A DNA stretch of 64,000 bases from Phoebastria nigripes (Eukaryota; Chordata; Aves; Procellariiformes; Diomedeidae): contig JAYKAV010002353.1 in NCBI GenBank assembly GCA_035582835.1, positions 497,531 to 561,530 of the forward strand, written 5' to 3'. Shown here piece by piece: positions 15,092 through 26,500 of this stretch. Position 1 is the first letter of the stretch. Each line of letters opens with the position of its first letter. The notes below the pieces were generated by a model. The model was given only the letters and a program-made list of their open reading frames with translations. It did no database searches and had not been told where the DNA came from. A program made the translations under genes and the position numbers.

Positions 15092-15096
15092 TTTCT
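15092..15096. repeat. Target-site duplication TTTCT, right copy
   Basis: This is the pentamer directly after the LTR end CCAGGACA. It matches the left copy exactly, while the sixth base outside differs, so the duplication is 5 bp. Confidence 0.85.
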
Positions 15097-18000
15097 AAAG
15101 TCTCATGTTTTCTTAAATCAATACTTATCTAAGAGAGCAGGCTGATTTATGATCTTTCAAGTGTTACTGGCAATTGATTGATTCATTTTACATTAATTCC
15201 ATTATGAGCAAGTAGAGATATCACTAATACTTTTTTATATGCTCTTTGTTTACATACACATAGTTTGGAATGTCCTCACTGAATTTTATTCCTATCCCTT
15301 TCAAAGTCCCATGTAATTCTGTGGAGAGATGCAGGACTGGGAGAAATTTATTAAGGAGGCATACTTTTGGTCAGTTCCAAAAGGCAGCTGGAAGTAACGC
15401 TTTTTTTGTTTGTTTGTTTTTCTAAATTCTGAAATATTTTGCAATATATTTGCAAGGGTCTTCTTATGGGCTTGCAATTATCCCATACGAAGTGCCCGAC
15501 CCTTCCTCTGACTGCAGAGGGGTTCGTATAGATCAGGGGAAACCCTGCAAATAAGGATGACTTGCACAGAAGTCACAAGGAGGATTTGGCTGCCTAAACA
15601 AGCGTCTGGTGCCATTTTAGATGCTGTAGGGCCATGGTAGGTGCAGGCAGGACACAGGACCTACAGCATACCTGTGACTTTCTGGACTGGCAGTGGAAAG
15701 CCAGGCAGGACACCCTAGGACATCTCACATCACGCTAGGTGCCTAAGTTCAGGCAACTGAATTTCACAATTCTGCATAATCTCTTTGTCTCCTTCCAGAG
15801 TTCCTCCTGTCCTAAACCAGGTGTCTGAGGGGTGTGATGGCTTGCTCTCCAGAGATATCTGTCTTTTCCTACTGACAGTACTGACTGCTTGTTTTCAGGG
15901 AAGGATGAAGGTCCATGCTGGAAACTTACTTGTGGATGGCTAAATTTAATGGAAATTAAAGGGAGACAGTAATATCATTCCACAGCACATATCTGTTCAT
16001 GAAAACATATTAGGAGTCCTTCAGGGCTTTCAATTATCCATCTTCTGCAATTCTAGTATGAAGATTGGCAAATATCCTGGCAAGTAACAGTTATTTTTAC
16101 ATTTGGTATTTTAAGTTAGTTTAGTGCTCAGCTTAACTGAGATGTTAGTGTTTCTGGAGCAGAATAAGTATTCCTTAGGAAACAGAAGCAGAGATTTACT
16201 TCTACAGCCCTTCAGTTCTGGCTTGGAAAATCCAGTCAGGCTTGCTTGGTTGCCATTTGGTTATGGTACTATTACATTATATTTTCTTTAATTCTGGACG
16301 TGAGCAAGCGATACAGTTAATCTGGGGAGAGCAGGAACATTCTTGTCAAATACCAAGCAGTGAAGGTCTGCGCCTCGGGAGATAGGGAATACTGATTATT
16401 GTTTTAGATTTGCATCAAGTGTACTGTATGTTAATTAGTTGGACCGCAAAAAAATAAGTTCATTTCTCCTTTCTGAGGCTGACAAAACTAATACTGATTG
16501 GCAGAGATTATAATAGTGGTTTTTGAACATCATAACCTGATTTGTCTGAAACAAGAAACTCATTTAACATAAACTGCAAATCAATTTGCTTGTTAATTCT
16601 ATTCAAATTGCACTCTCTTCTGACTAACACAGCACACTATATGACAGAACCAGTTCTTCTACCCNTCTTTTGGTCAGCTGAGAAATTAGTTATATGGTCA
16701 TAGGAGATTAGAATCACCATACAGACCTTTTTTTGCCTAGTTTTCTTTTTCTCAATTATAAAGACCTATCTTCCTGCTTAAAGGAAACATACTGGGTGCT
16801 CAGAGACTTTATGCAGAAAAAGAAATGAAGACAAAAAGAGGTATTTCATTTGAACTAGTTTTTTTTTTTTATTTTCTGTCTGAGAGTAAAAAAATTACGT
16901 ATTTGGTCTAAGTCAGGCCATCTAAATCTACTTTATAGAGACAGACAATTCCAGTGGACAACATCCTGTAACAGGAGTCTGAGACAGTGGGCATGATTAA
17001 CTCTGTGGTGGTGTGTCTCTCTCTCTTCGCTGACTAGGGAACACGTCTTTATACTCAGATTTATGGCTACAGACTTCGGTTTGGCAAGTATGACTGTCGC
17101 ATCCTTGCAGCCCTTATACCACAGACCTTGGGATGAGCTAGGCATTAATTCAGCTGTCATTTCAAATTTTAGGGTATGTCTATCCTTAGACATATTTCAG
17201 CTCATTTTGCCTGCAACAGCTTGAGAACCAGCAGTGCAGCGGAGTTAAGACTCAGGGACTACCCAGCCTCTCTGGACATGAATGACTATCTAAAAGTAGA
17301 CTAGCTGTGTTAACCTAGTCCTGCTAAGGCATATGTATGACTTCTTAGCCTGAACTGGTAAATCCATGATTGCCAGTACGTGTAAGAGTTAATTAGATCG
17401 GGTATCTGTTAGCCTGAACATCGCTGCATGATGCTTTTAAATTGCACATCCTGCAATGTCCCATCCACAGGTTGTTTCAGTAGATAGAAGATTGCTTAAA
17501 AAGCAGTGGTGACTAAGTGATATTGTCTTTCTTCGAAAGGATTTTCATGCTGGAGAACGTGAGAGAAGATGATGCTGAGCAGGTTAAACAAGCCGATCTC
17601 AGCAAGCTGGTGTTTTTCTTTTGACAATACCAAGACAACTGCAACAGCAAGACTGGAGGCCACCAGCCTCCTTCAACTGAGAAGCCCATATCTCAGCATT
17701 TATATGGCTGACAGCTAAAGACACATAACATCTTTCTGGAGGCCTTTGGGGAGAGGACACAGCTTCCCTGAAAGTCCCTTACGCTGCTGTGAGATAGCCC
17801 ACCCCAGCTTCACCAATGATGGACGGACATTGATGCTGTCCAGACTTCTACAGCTGGAAATTTAGCAGCTGTCACATCAACATAAGCCTGCTTCTGGCAA
17901 CATTAACAAGCCCTGGGGTTTTGTTTTAGGTTTGATGTGCTCTAGAGGCATATGTTGGTTAAGACCTTTGAGCTGGCTTTGCTTCATGTAAAGCTTGGGA

Positions 18001-18140
18001 CGTATGACCCTTGCTAGATGTAATTGTAATGGCTGCAGAAAGTGCAGCCTCCATCCTTCATCTGGGGCCCTAAGTGCACATATACATTAAAAAGTGTGTA
18101 TCAAATACGGCATCAGACATCCCATGTTCATTTAATCTTC
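15097..18140. other. Intergenic DNA, no supported gene
   Basis: AT-rich DNA with a somewhat GC-richer piece at 15480-15880 that includes an imperfect palindrome (TGCCTAAGTTCAGGCA, 15740-15755). The latter may be part of an old repeat, which I cannot identify. No coding frame is supported. Confidence 0.65.
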
Positions 18141-18325
18141 ATCAGGTTGTTCAGAGAGGTGGTAGATGCTCCATCCCTGGAAACATTCAAGATCAGGTTG
18201 GACGGGGCTCTGAGCAACCTGATCTAGTTGAAGATGTCCCTGCCCATGGCAGGGGGGTTGGACCAGATGACCTTTAAAGGTCTTTTCCAACTCAAACTAT
18301 TCTATGATTCTGTGATTCTATGATT
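18141..18325 (+). mobile_element. CR1 LINE, 5'-truncated 3' end
   Basis: The stretch reads like the CR1 3' terminus: CAGAGAGGTGGTAGATGCTC, CCATCCCTGGAA, a TCCCTGCCCATGGCAGGGGG hairpin, GGTTGGACCAGATGACCTTT, and the terminal short repeats ATTCTATGATTCTGTGATTC. CR1 is the dominant LINE of birds, is usually 5'-truncated and lacks a poly(A) tail (established). The left edge is approximate because the sequence fades into unrelated DNA. Short open frames across it are CR1 remnants, not genes. Confidence 0.93.
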
Positions 18326-20415
18326 ATTAAACATATTCATTTTACACATAATCTGAGATGTTTTTGTTACATCTCAAAGCCATAAACTTTGTCTGCATGT
18401 TAGGTTTCAGTCTCAATTCTTTCCACCTTAAATTACTCCAGTGGGCAAAATTATAAATAGTTTCTGACTTTATTCAGTTCAGTGTTTATACAGTTGCTTT
18501 AAATACACACACACACATAGTATATGCAAGACAATCTATTATTCTTCAATACATTTTCAAAATCTGCTTAAAATATTATGGAAGCATTGAAGTTTAGCAT
18601 GGGGAAAGAGTAGCAGCTTGGTGTGTAAGAAAGACATGATCCTAACTAACTTCTGCTGCCCGTTTTTTTATGGACACAGGATAAAGACAATAGCCTTTTT
18701 GCTACAGATGTTACAAATAGCAGCTTATCCTTTTCTTGATGAATNTGCTGTTTCACATTTGTGATTCCTCCATAACAGACTTCACTACATTTTTCTGTTT
18801 AATCTTCGTTCTATAAAACATAGCATGCCTTGTTATGTGCTCACTCCCACTAAGCGTTAAACTCCTCCTTGGAGGTTATGACCACTCTGAACTCCCCCTG
18901 AAAGTGAAACAGCTTCAAGCCTCCCAGAACTCAGGAACATTTCAAGACCCTTTCCCCCACATATGGTAGATAGAAATAATTTATTCTTTTTTAATACTGG
19001 ACACATTTCTGCAGCAGTGGAAAGCTACACGTCAGGAACTTAAATTCCACAATTTCAGTTGTGTTTGTAAAAAACCTGCCACATTAACTCACAACACCTC
19101 GGAAGGTCCTTTTGAATATGACAAAGAGGTGCATAGTTTCCATGTGTTGACAGTTGGCTCATTCTTGAATTTTTTGGTCAGCCAACCTCTCACTCATTTC
19201 ATCTGAAGTTCTCTGCATGTTTTCTTTACATAAGAGCTACAGGACTAATGTTACTGAATGTATCCATAAAACATAACAGCTGCAAAAAATTTACTGCACT
19301 GTTTCTCTTAGAATTATGCTCATTTTCTCCACACATTTAGGACAGCTTTCCATAGGTACTCTTGAATTTTCAGAGACAAATAATGTATGTGTACATCCAA
19401 TTATTTCTGTCTGTGGTTCATGTAATTAAAATCTTAAAGTTATCAACTACATCAGTGTCTACATGTCACAGACACCTGGTAAGTTCAAATTTATTGAGTT
19501 CATAAAATAACGAAAGTATATAACACTCTGCAAGTACTATTGTCTCATGTTAACAGTGGTGAAAGTCCTGGATGAATCAGGGGCAATTTTGTTCCACTTT
19601 CAAATGCCTCCCTTTCAGTGCAGAAGTTGATAATTTCTTACACTTCCAAAATCTCTTCCTGCTCCTTTGTATGCAGCTGTCACACTAAAATTGCTCTAGG
19701 CTAACGCCCTCAGCTTTGTTTCTCTGTTCATATTTCCAGCACCTAAAAGACCCAGACTGAAGACGCAAAGCTGTTACCTTCTATTACTTTGGGCAAAAAA
19801 ATAGAGTCATAAGGTACCTTGCACTTGTTAAAATTATAGCTTTAGAATAAATTAATGCTTCAAGCAATTAGTACAGTGCAATGACTTTAGTCTGCCCAGA
19901 CTGACCTAAATGAAACTTTATTTCATTATTAGCTTGTTCCAATTTCATGGTTGATTCATGTTCAGTGAAAGTCCTCCAGCCTTATCAGATCTTCCACATC
20001 AACTCCTGTTGCTGCTCAGGCACTTTTACAAGATTTCTCTTTGTTTGGTGTGGGGGCTGAGACTGGCAGATGGATTTGCAGGATCATGGGCTGGAGTTGG
20101 CAATGCAAATATCTGCTTGTTTTTTTAGCCAATAGCCCACCTTTTTTCTGCCTTTCTTTAAATAAGCCATAATAAAACATTAAATATTTTTAGGAACTAG
20201 CTTCAAAACCAAATTCTACAATTGTGGCAGAAACCATGTTCAAAATCAAAGTAGAAATCTTTCATAAGTTAATCATTTTAAAGTCTTACTGTACAACATC
20301 AGCAGAACTTCTCCTTTTGTTAAATATTTCCATAAAGCAACGGCATGTGAAAAAAAGGTTTTAAGTAAACTGTATATCTTATATCTTTTCAGCTGGTGGG
20401 AACAGAGGTAATTGT
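18326..20415. other. Probable SLC10A2 3' UTR and flank
   Basis: This is the sequence directly downstream of the SLC10A2 stop in gene orientation. Minus-strand AATAAA hexamers occur at about 19922-19917, 19495-19490 and 18985-18980; any could end the mRNA. No open frame of note was seen. Confidence 0.5.
18505..18517. repeat. Short (AC)n microsatellite
   Basis: A short alternating AC run in AT-rich DNA downstream of SLC10A2. Confidence 0.8.
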
Positions 20416-20549
20416 CTATTTGGTCTCATTTGACACAAATCCTCCATTTATTTTAGCATGTGATGACGTTGATTTTGAATCCTCTTTTTCCTCTGTTTTC
20501 TCAACATCTGTCTTTGTTTTGACCCGGTGTCTTCTGTAAACACGGTAGC
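20416..20549 (-). CDS. SLC10A2: SLC10A2 coding exon 6 (cytoplasmic C-terminal tail) and stop
   Basis: The acceptor is gattcccag at 20550-20551. The exon encodes a charged tail beginning [20 protein letters not shown] and ending [10 protein letters not shown], with stop TAG at 20418-20416. The tail is variable in the family. The human tail also carries a run of Lys/Glu and a final NGGFQPDEK, so the NGGF anchor supports this as the true last exon. Intron 5 upstream is 1087 bp. Confidence 0.93.
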
Positions 20550-23500
20550 CTGGGAATCAGTATATATTTAGTATTAAATAAAGAAATTATAACAATTGCC
20601 TGAAAAATACACTGTAGTAACATGTAGCCATGCAACATTTTCCTTCCTTATATTGCTAAAACATTCCAACACCTCCAGACAGTTTCTTTAAAGCTATGTT
20701 TAATTATTTTATGTCAACAGCACTCATCACTGGAAGAGTACGTTTAGAAAATAACAAGGAAAACATTTTAAATTCTGCATTTGGTGTTTGGCTGCTTCGT
20801 GTTCCTGTTGTGTGCAGTGACTTTTAAAAGTATTGCCTGTGTCCCTTGGGAAGCCTTTGGGCTCTTGGCTGGGTCTGTGGGACTGACCCTTACTTCTGCA
20901 TGAGTCCTGTTCTGGCAGGAGCTGGGACAAAGTGGTTCATCTGTCCCCACGCNGTTGCCTGCCAGAGAGGTTGGAGTCAGGGCTGTGGCCCTGGGGCAGT
21001 GCTCTGGTGTCGGGTAAGACGGCTGCTTTGGGAGCGGGAGCTCAATAGTCATAGATGGTTTTAGGTGTGAGCAACAGCGAGAAGGTCCCAACCCTTGGTA
21101 GGTTAGTTGTAGTAGCAGCAGTGCAACTCATGAGAGGTGTATGAGGGAGGAAAAAGGTACCTTTACCTCTAATGGAAGATATTTTCTCTCATTAGCCATG
21201 AAGCTAATGCCTGTTCTCTCAACAGCTGGTAGAGGGGGAGTTTGTGCATGCTTGTGGGGACGGCCCTGCCAGGCAGCAGCACACCCAGGCACCCTGGAGT
21301 GATGGAAGAAGATGCATTTGCCCTTCCTCAGCCAAGGGTAATAACAATCCTGTGCTCAATGTGTTCTCATGTGCCCAGTTGTAGGTGGTGGAGATCCCCT
21401 CCCTTGTGCTGAAAAAAAGTGGTCTTCCAAATCTTGAACTGAGCTTTGTATATTCCTAGTTATGTACAGGGCAAAGCACAGTGGCGATGCTCAGTAATCA
21501 TTTGGGTCGTTATTTACTTAACTATTTTCCATTTGATTATTTTTATCCCTTCTTGTTTTCTCCATATCCATGAAAAATGAGACTGATAATAATAATGATA
21601 ATTATAATGTTATAATAGAAAATATCTATACTTTACCTCCTAAAATTAGTAGTGCAAACAACAGCTGGAAAATGCTGTAGATGAGTGGGAAAGTAAACAT
21701 CAGTTCAAGTTGTTCAGGAGTGAATGACAGCTGTACTATAGTTGAACATAGCTGAGTGTTCTGCATGCCTGTTTCCAGAGACACTGTACGACATCTAAGG
21801 GGAATAATACAGACAATTGTGAAATAACAGCCTGTGGGTCCTTACGCTTTTCAGTAATCTGGATAGGAAGAAACATACAGTAATGGATAACTAAGAAAAT
21901 GGTATCCTTCAGCTCACATAGTCAACAAAACACTCCACAAGCCATATGGCTGTTACCACCACAACACACACAATTTATGGCAGTTCAGCAATTGTAAAGG
22001 TCTGTGATCCACCTTCAAGCCACATATGTGGCACTCACTATCTCCCTCTCTTGTAATGGTGTTCTAAATTGTAGGCTGCTGCATCTTCATGAGAAATTTT
22101 ACTGCAGTCCCAACCCACTTACAAGTCAGGTCTGTTTCACTCATTTGAAGTGTAGGACATGGGCACACAAGAGGGAGACATATGAAAGATTGGAGGAAAT
22201 AGTATAGTCAGAATCTGTAAATAAAAATGTGCACAAGAAAAGTTTTACCTACACATAGTATCCCAGAAACAGGGTTGGGGAATGAGTGACTCTGTAGCGT
22301 AGCTAATGTTTAGGGAGCATTCTCAGCATTGATTAATCATTAAATAAAAGCTTTTTTCACAGCTGAAAAAAGAACACAGGTCTTTGTTACAGAGAATTCC
22401 ATACCTGTGCCAAGACAGACCAGCTACGCGGGCCAGAAGGAATCCCAGAGAATAGCCAGCTGCTGGAAATATGGTGCCAATGATCCATAGTTTGGGTGAG
22501 ATAATCCAGGAGCCTTTGTAGAGTATTCCCCCAACCACGGCAATGAGCACGATGAGGAGCGCTCCCACAATGGAACCGATCTGTGAGGGGAAAGAGGAAG
22601 GACTGTGTGAATAAAAGACCCCAACAAAATTTGATGGCATCAAACATAGTGTCAAACATGCCCNTGAGTATCTCTGAGTCACTGAAACACCTTATTAAAT
22701 ATAAAACCTAAAGTTTACGGCAATGTAGTTCACAGCAGGCAGACAGATTAGATAGATAGCTGCCATTTTTCCCAAACAGGAGATGTACGATGTACTTCAA
22801 TGTGTGACTACAGATACAGATCAAGGCACAGCTATAATAGGTGTCTATAGCAGATACCTGTAAAACTAGTCTCTTGAAGCCTTGGCTATAATTGTACTTA
22901 GAACTGGAGATTAAAAATAATTTCACAGATGTGACGTGAGTGAGGAATGGTGCACACATTAGAAAAATTTCCCCAGAGTTGTTGGGAAACTGACAGCCTA
23001 ATAGCTAGTATAATGCACTTTTCCTCTCCACTTCTTGGGCAGTCACGCTCTGGGGCTTCGTATAGCGTATGCTAACTAGATGCTAGATTGTTAGTGATAG
23101 GAAATTATTTGTCAAGCGCAGGAGTAAATCTTTAATGTGGCTGAAAATTTGTGTTTGAAAACTGGCTGTGAGCTCGTATAGCATTTCTACATAGATGTAG
23201 TCACTGAGTTGATCTTATTTGCTGTGGCTGAATATACTCAGATCTTCACCGCTGCTTGCCAAAAAAAGTGATAACTCACTCTCTTCTCAATATCCAAGTG
23301 AAATGTCTGCCCTTCTGGCATATGTTGCCAGGGATCTCACCGGCAGACTTCTGGGGCTAAGGTTAGGAGAATCCATTCTCAGCTAAAATGTGTATTCCCA
23401 TTGAACTGGCTTCATCAGTCTTTGGTTGAAGCCTTTTTAAGAGCACTGAGTGAACAAGTACTTTTGTTTGACTGAGCTATTAACCACATGCACCTAGGAA

Positions 23501-26500
23501 GAAGAAACATGGTCTGGCCATGACAAGCTCTTCTATTTCACCTGGCACACTGTCTTTGTGCTCTTATCTCCATTTCTCACTATATGGACCTTAATCTGAC
23601 AGCTACGACTCAATCTTCACTTGATGCTTCATTGTCCTACATAAAGCAAACTGTCAATGGACCCTACTGTGGGTTGCTCACCCACTCGGTAAGAAAGAGG
23701 ATGAAACGGTGTTTTGCTGAGAGAGCAAGTAGAATTTCTTTTCATGTGAGTTCAAGTCCATGCTTTTCCCTTAACTGATTAAACAGGAATAGTACAGTTG
23801 TGAAACCATCACTCAATAGTATCCAAGTTCATAAGTAAGCTGTGAGTGCATTTAAAAATACAACACAATAAGCTAACAGTTTAAGAAAATGAATTGACTT
23901 AAAAGGACCTTATTTGTGTTCTGTATTTCCTGAGCTGATAGCAGAGAAATGATAACAAAGAATAGGTAGAATAACAAGTTGCCACATTAGTTTTCTTTCT
24001 TTAAGAAAATTTAGAAAATATGTGTTAACTAAGAATGGTTAAGAAAGGCCAAGGGTACTCAGCACATCTGACAATCACTTTAAACCTAAACCTAATGTTC
24101 AGAATGATTAATTTGCTGTTAACACTAAATGCAGCTAAGTTATTATTATTACTATTNTTATTATTTTGGTGAGAATAGTTTTTGTCAAAAAACCCCGTAT
24201 TTTTGATGCATCTGAAAATATCTTGCAAAGGTAGTTGAATTTTGTGAATAGTTTTGTTAGATTTTTTTAACAGTTGGAACATTTTCAAATTTTTTTTTTT
24301 AATAAAAATTGACTTCACACTCAAAATTGCCCCAAAAAATCAATAAAGTGTTTAAAAGTAGAAAGCTTTTTTTTGATCCAGAATGTTTTCATTTTTTATT
24401 ATTTTACCGGGAAAAATTTCTTCCAGTTGACCTGAATGATTTTCCTTCCGATTTCAGTTTACATTATAAACTGAACTCAGTTACTAACATAGTTGTAGCC
24501 AAAGACAAAAGTAGGTTCTTTGGATAATGATGGTTTCTAATAATGTATGCAACTCATGCATGTTTGTGCAGGGGGAAAGCAATACATTTCNGCAGCGTCT
24601 CATTTGTTTTCTGCTGAAAACTTCCTGGCTCTTATCAAGTCAGATACTAATACTACGAATAGCAATGTACTGCTTCAGTGGTGCCACTGATTCCATAATT
24701 TGTCCATAATTACTAATGCTTCAGCCTTATATATCCTACCTTAAGTATGATTTTTGCTTTACTAGGCCATCTGTGGTTAACATATATTCCAAATGAAACA
24801 GGAATGATAAGAGCTACCAGTGAAATTCCTGTAAAAAAGAAGAGAGAAGTTAAGCCCATGTATCATGCAGAAGTTCACGACAGGAGGACAGACACCGTGT
24901 AGAGCGGCTGGGAGTACAGAGCAAGCATTCGGAGGATGTTTCTGGTATGCGCACCCCAGAACATGTGTGCACGCTCTACCCACACCTGCCCATTTGCTTT
25001 TCTATAGAGTCTGTTATCTTTGGCAGCCTGTTGAAGTAATTGCCATTCTGCTGAGCTACATGCTCATTCACCTGCATCAGAAATTTGAGTGTGCTAATCA
25101 TCACTATCCTGTGATGTGAGTAGCTATATTAAATGTTCATTTTGTCTGCAGGTGTTTCGCTACTCTACCATATGAACAACCAGTTTAGAGCTTCTTTTGT
25201 TTTGGCCTCCCCCCTCCGTATTTATTTTGAAAGCACAAGTAATGTATGTGATTTTTTTTCCCCAGGACAATGGGAAATGAAATTGAAGAATATGAAAGTG
25301 ACTCTGCTGGCTTTTAAGATCAGCACAGCATGGAACCGCACATGATAAGCACTAGGGCCACAGCTCTGCAAAGCACTGGAGCATGTATTTCTAAATACTT
25401 TGACTATTTTCTCTTNGTAGCTGGATAAGATTTTTGACAGGAAGTCAAATGAAGCCACTCCTGGCAGTGTAGATTGCANCTTTTCAAAGAGACTCAGCAG
25501 TTTTAATCACTTGCTTAATTATCCACGTGTGCTTAAGTACTTTGTCAGATTATGGCCTCAGCACTTAGCACTTTGCAGGATTGTGCCTTAAAGCTGTTAC
25601 AAACACTTTCATCCAGGGGAAGCAGCTATTACTGTATGAATTATTCTATATTCTTATCCCAGTACCACGCACGTCTCCAAACCATTTGGAAAGAAAAACA
25701 TGCACAATCTTGTGATAAATATCTGTACAACATTTATAATGACTTCAAGTCTTTGTTCTGCAGAGCTGTGGATGACGTGAAGTGATCTAGGTACCTAATT
25801 CCCATGGAAGTTATTGGAAAGTAGGAGGATGAATATTTTTAAAAATCTGGGGTCATTTCTTCATGACTCTGCAGGATGATGGTATAAAGGTGGTTGTTAC
25901 TAGAGGGAGGATAAAGGAGAGGATCAGAAGGGAAAGTGCTGGTTCACTGGACTCACCAATGTTGTCGTAGGGGAGTACAATTGTGTTAGAATCAGTCCAC
26001 ACCTTGGTGTAAACAAAGAGGCAAAGTGGCATCATCCCCATTGCAAACAGTGTGGAGCAAGTTGTCATGCTGATGCTGCGAAGAAATTGGTTAGTGACAG
26101 TTCATCTCATGCCAAGCTACAGTCTCTCTCATTTTCTTATTACGATTTAACAGCTTATGAAAGGGTGGGCAAGAAATGCTGCTGGCTACAGTCAATTTAC
26201 CCTGTATATCAGGTTAGAAAAAAGCTAAATGGAAGGAATGACTTCTGCTGAAAAGAAAAGGAACGTAAAATATCAATGTGTTCTGCAGCTACAGAACAGT
26301 AACTTTCAGTGCAAATGAGGCAGTCAGAGAGGCGGCCGTCAGGAAGGTCTGTTGGCAAGTCTGTCTGCGTGCTGCCTGTCCGGCTGCCTTCTGAGAGGGT
26401 AGCAAGCTGGACAAGGTCAGATGGACATCAAATGGAGCTTTCCATTATACCAGCAGTTCTGAAGTGTTAGAANACCACTCCAAAGTCAACCGCATAAAAC

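Noticed and set aside
14526..15145. Several overlapping 66-123-codon frames on both strands
   Set aside because: They lie within or across the solo LTR and consist of LTR sequence and an (AAC)n run; none is a retroviral or cellular protein.
18042..18277. Two short plus-strand frames at 18 kb
   Set aside because: They are translations of the CR1 3' end, which is non-coding UTR there.
22387..22659. Alternative minus-strand frames overlapping SLC10A2 exon 4
   Set aside because: Out-of-frame shadows of the real exon; only the frame beginning IGSIVGALL matches the family.
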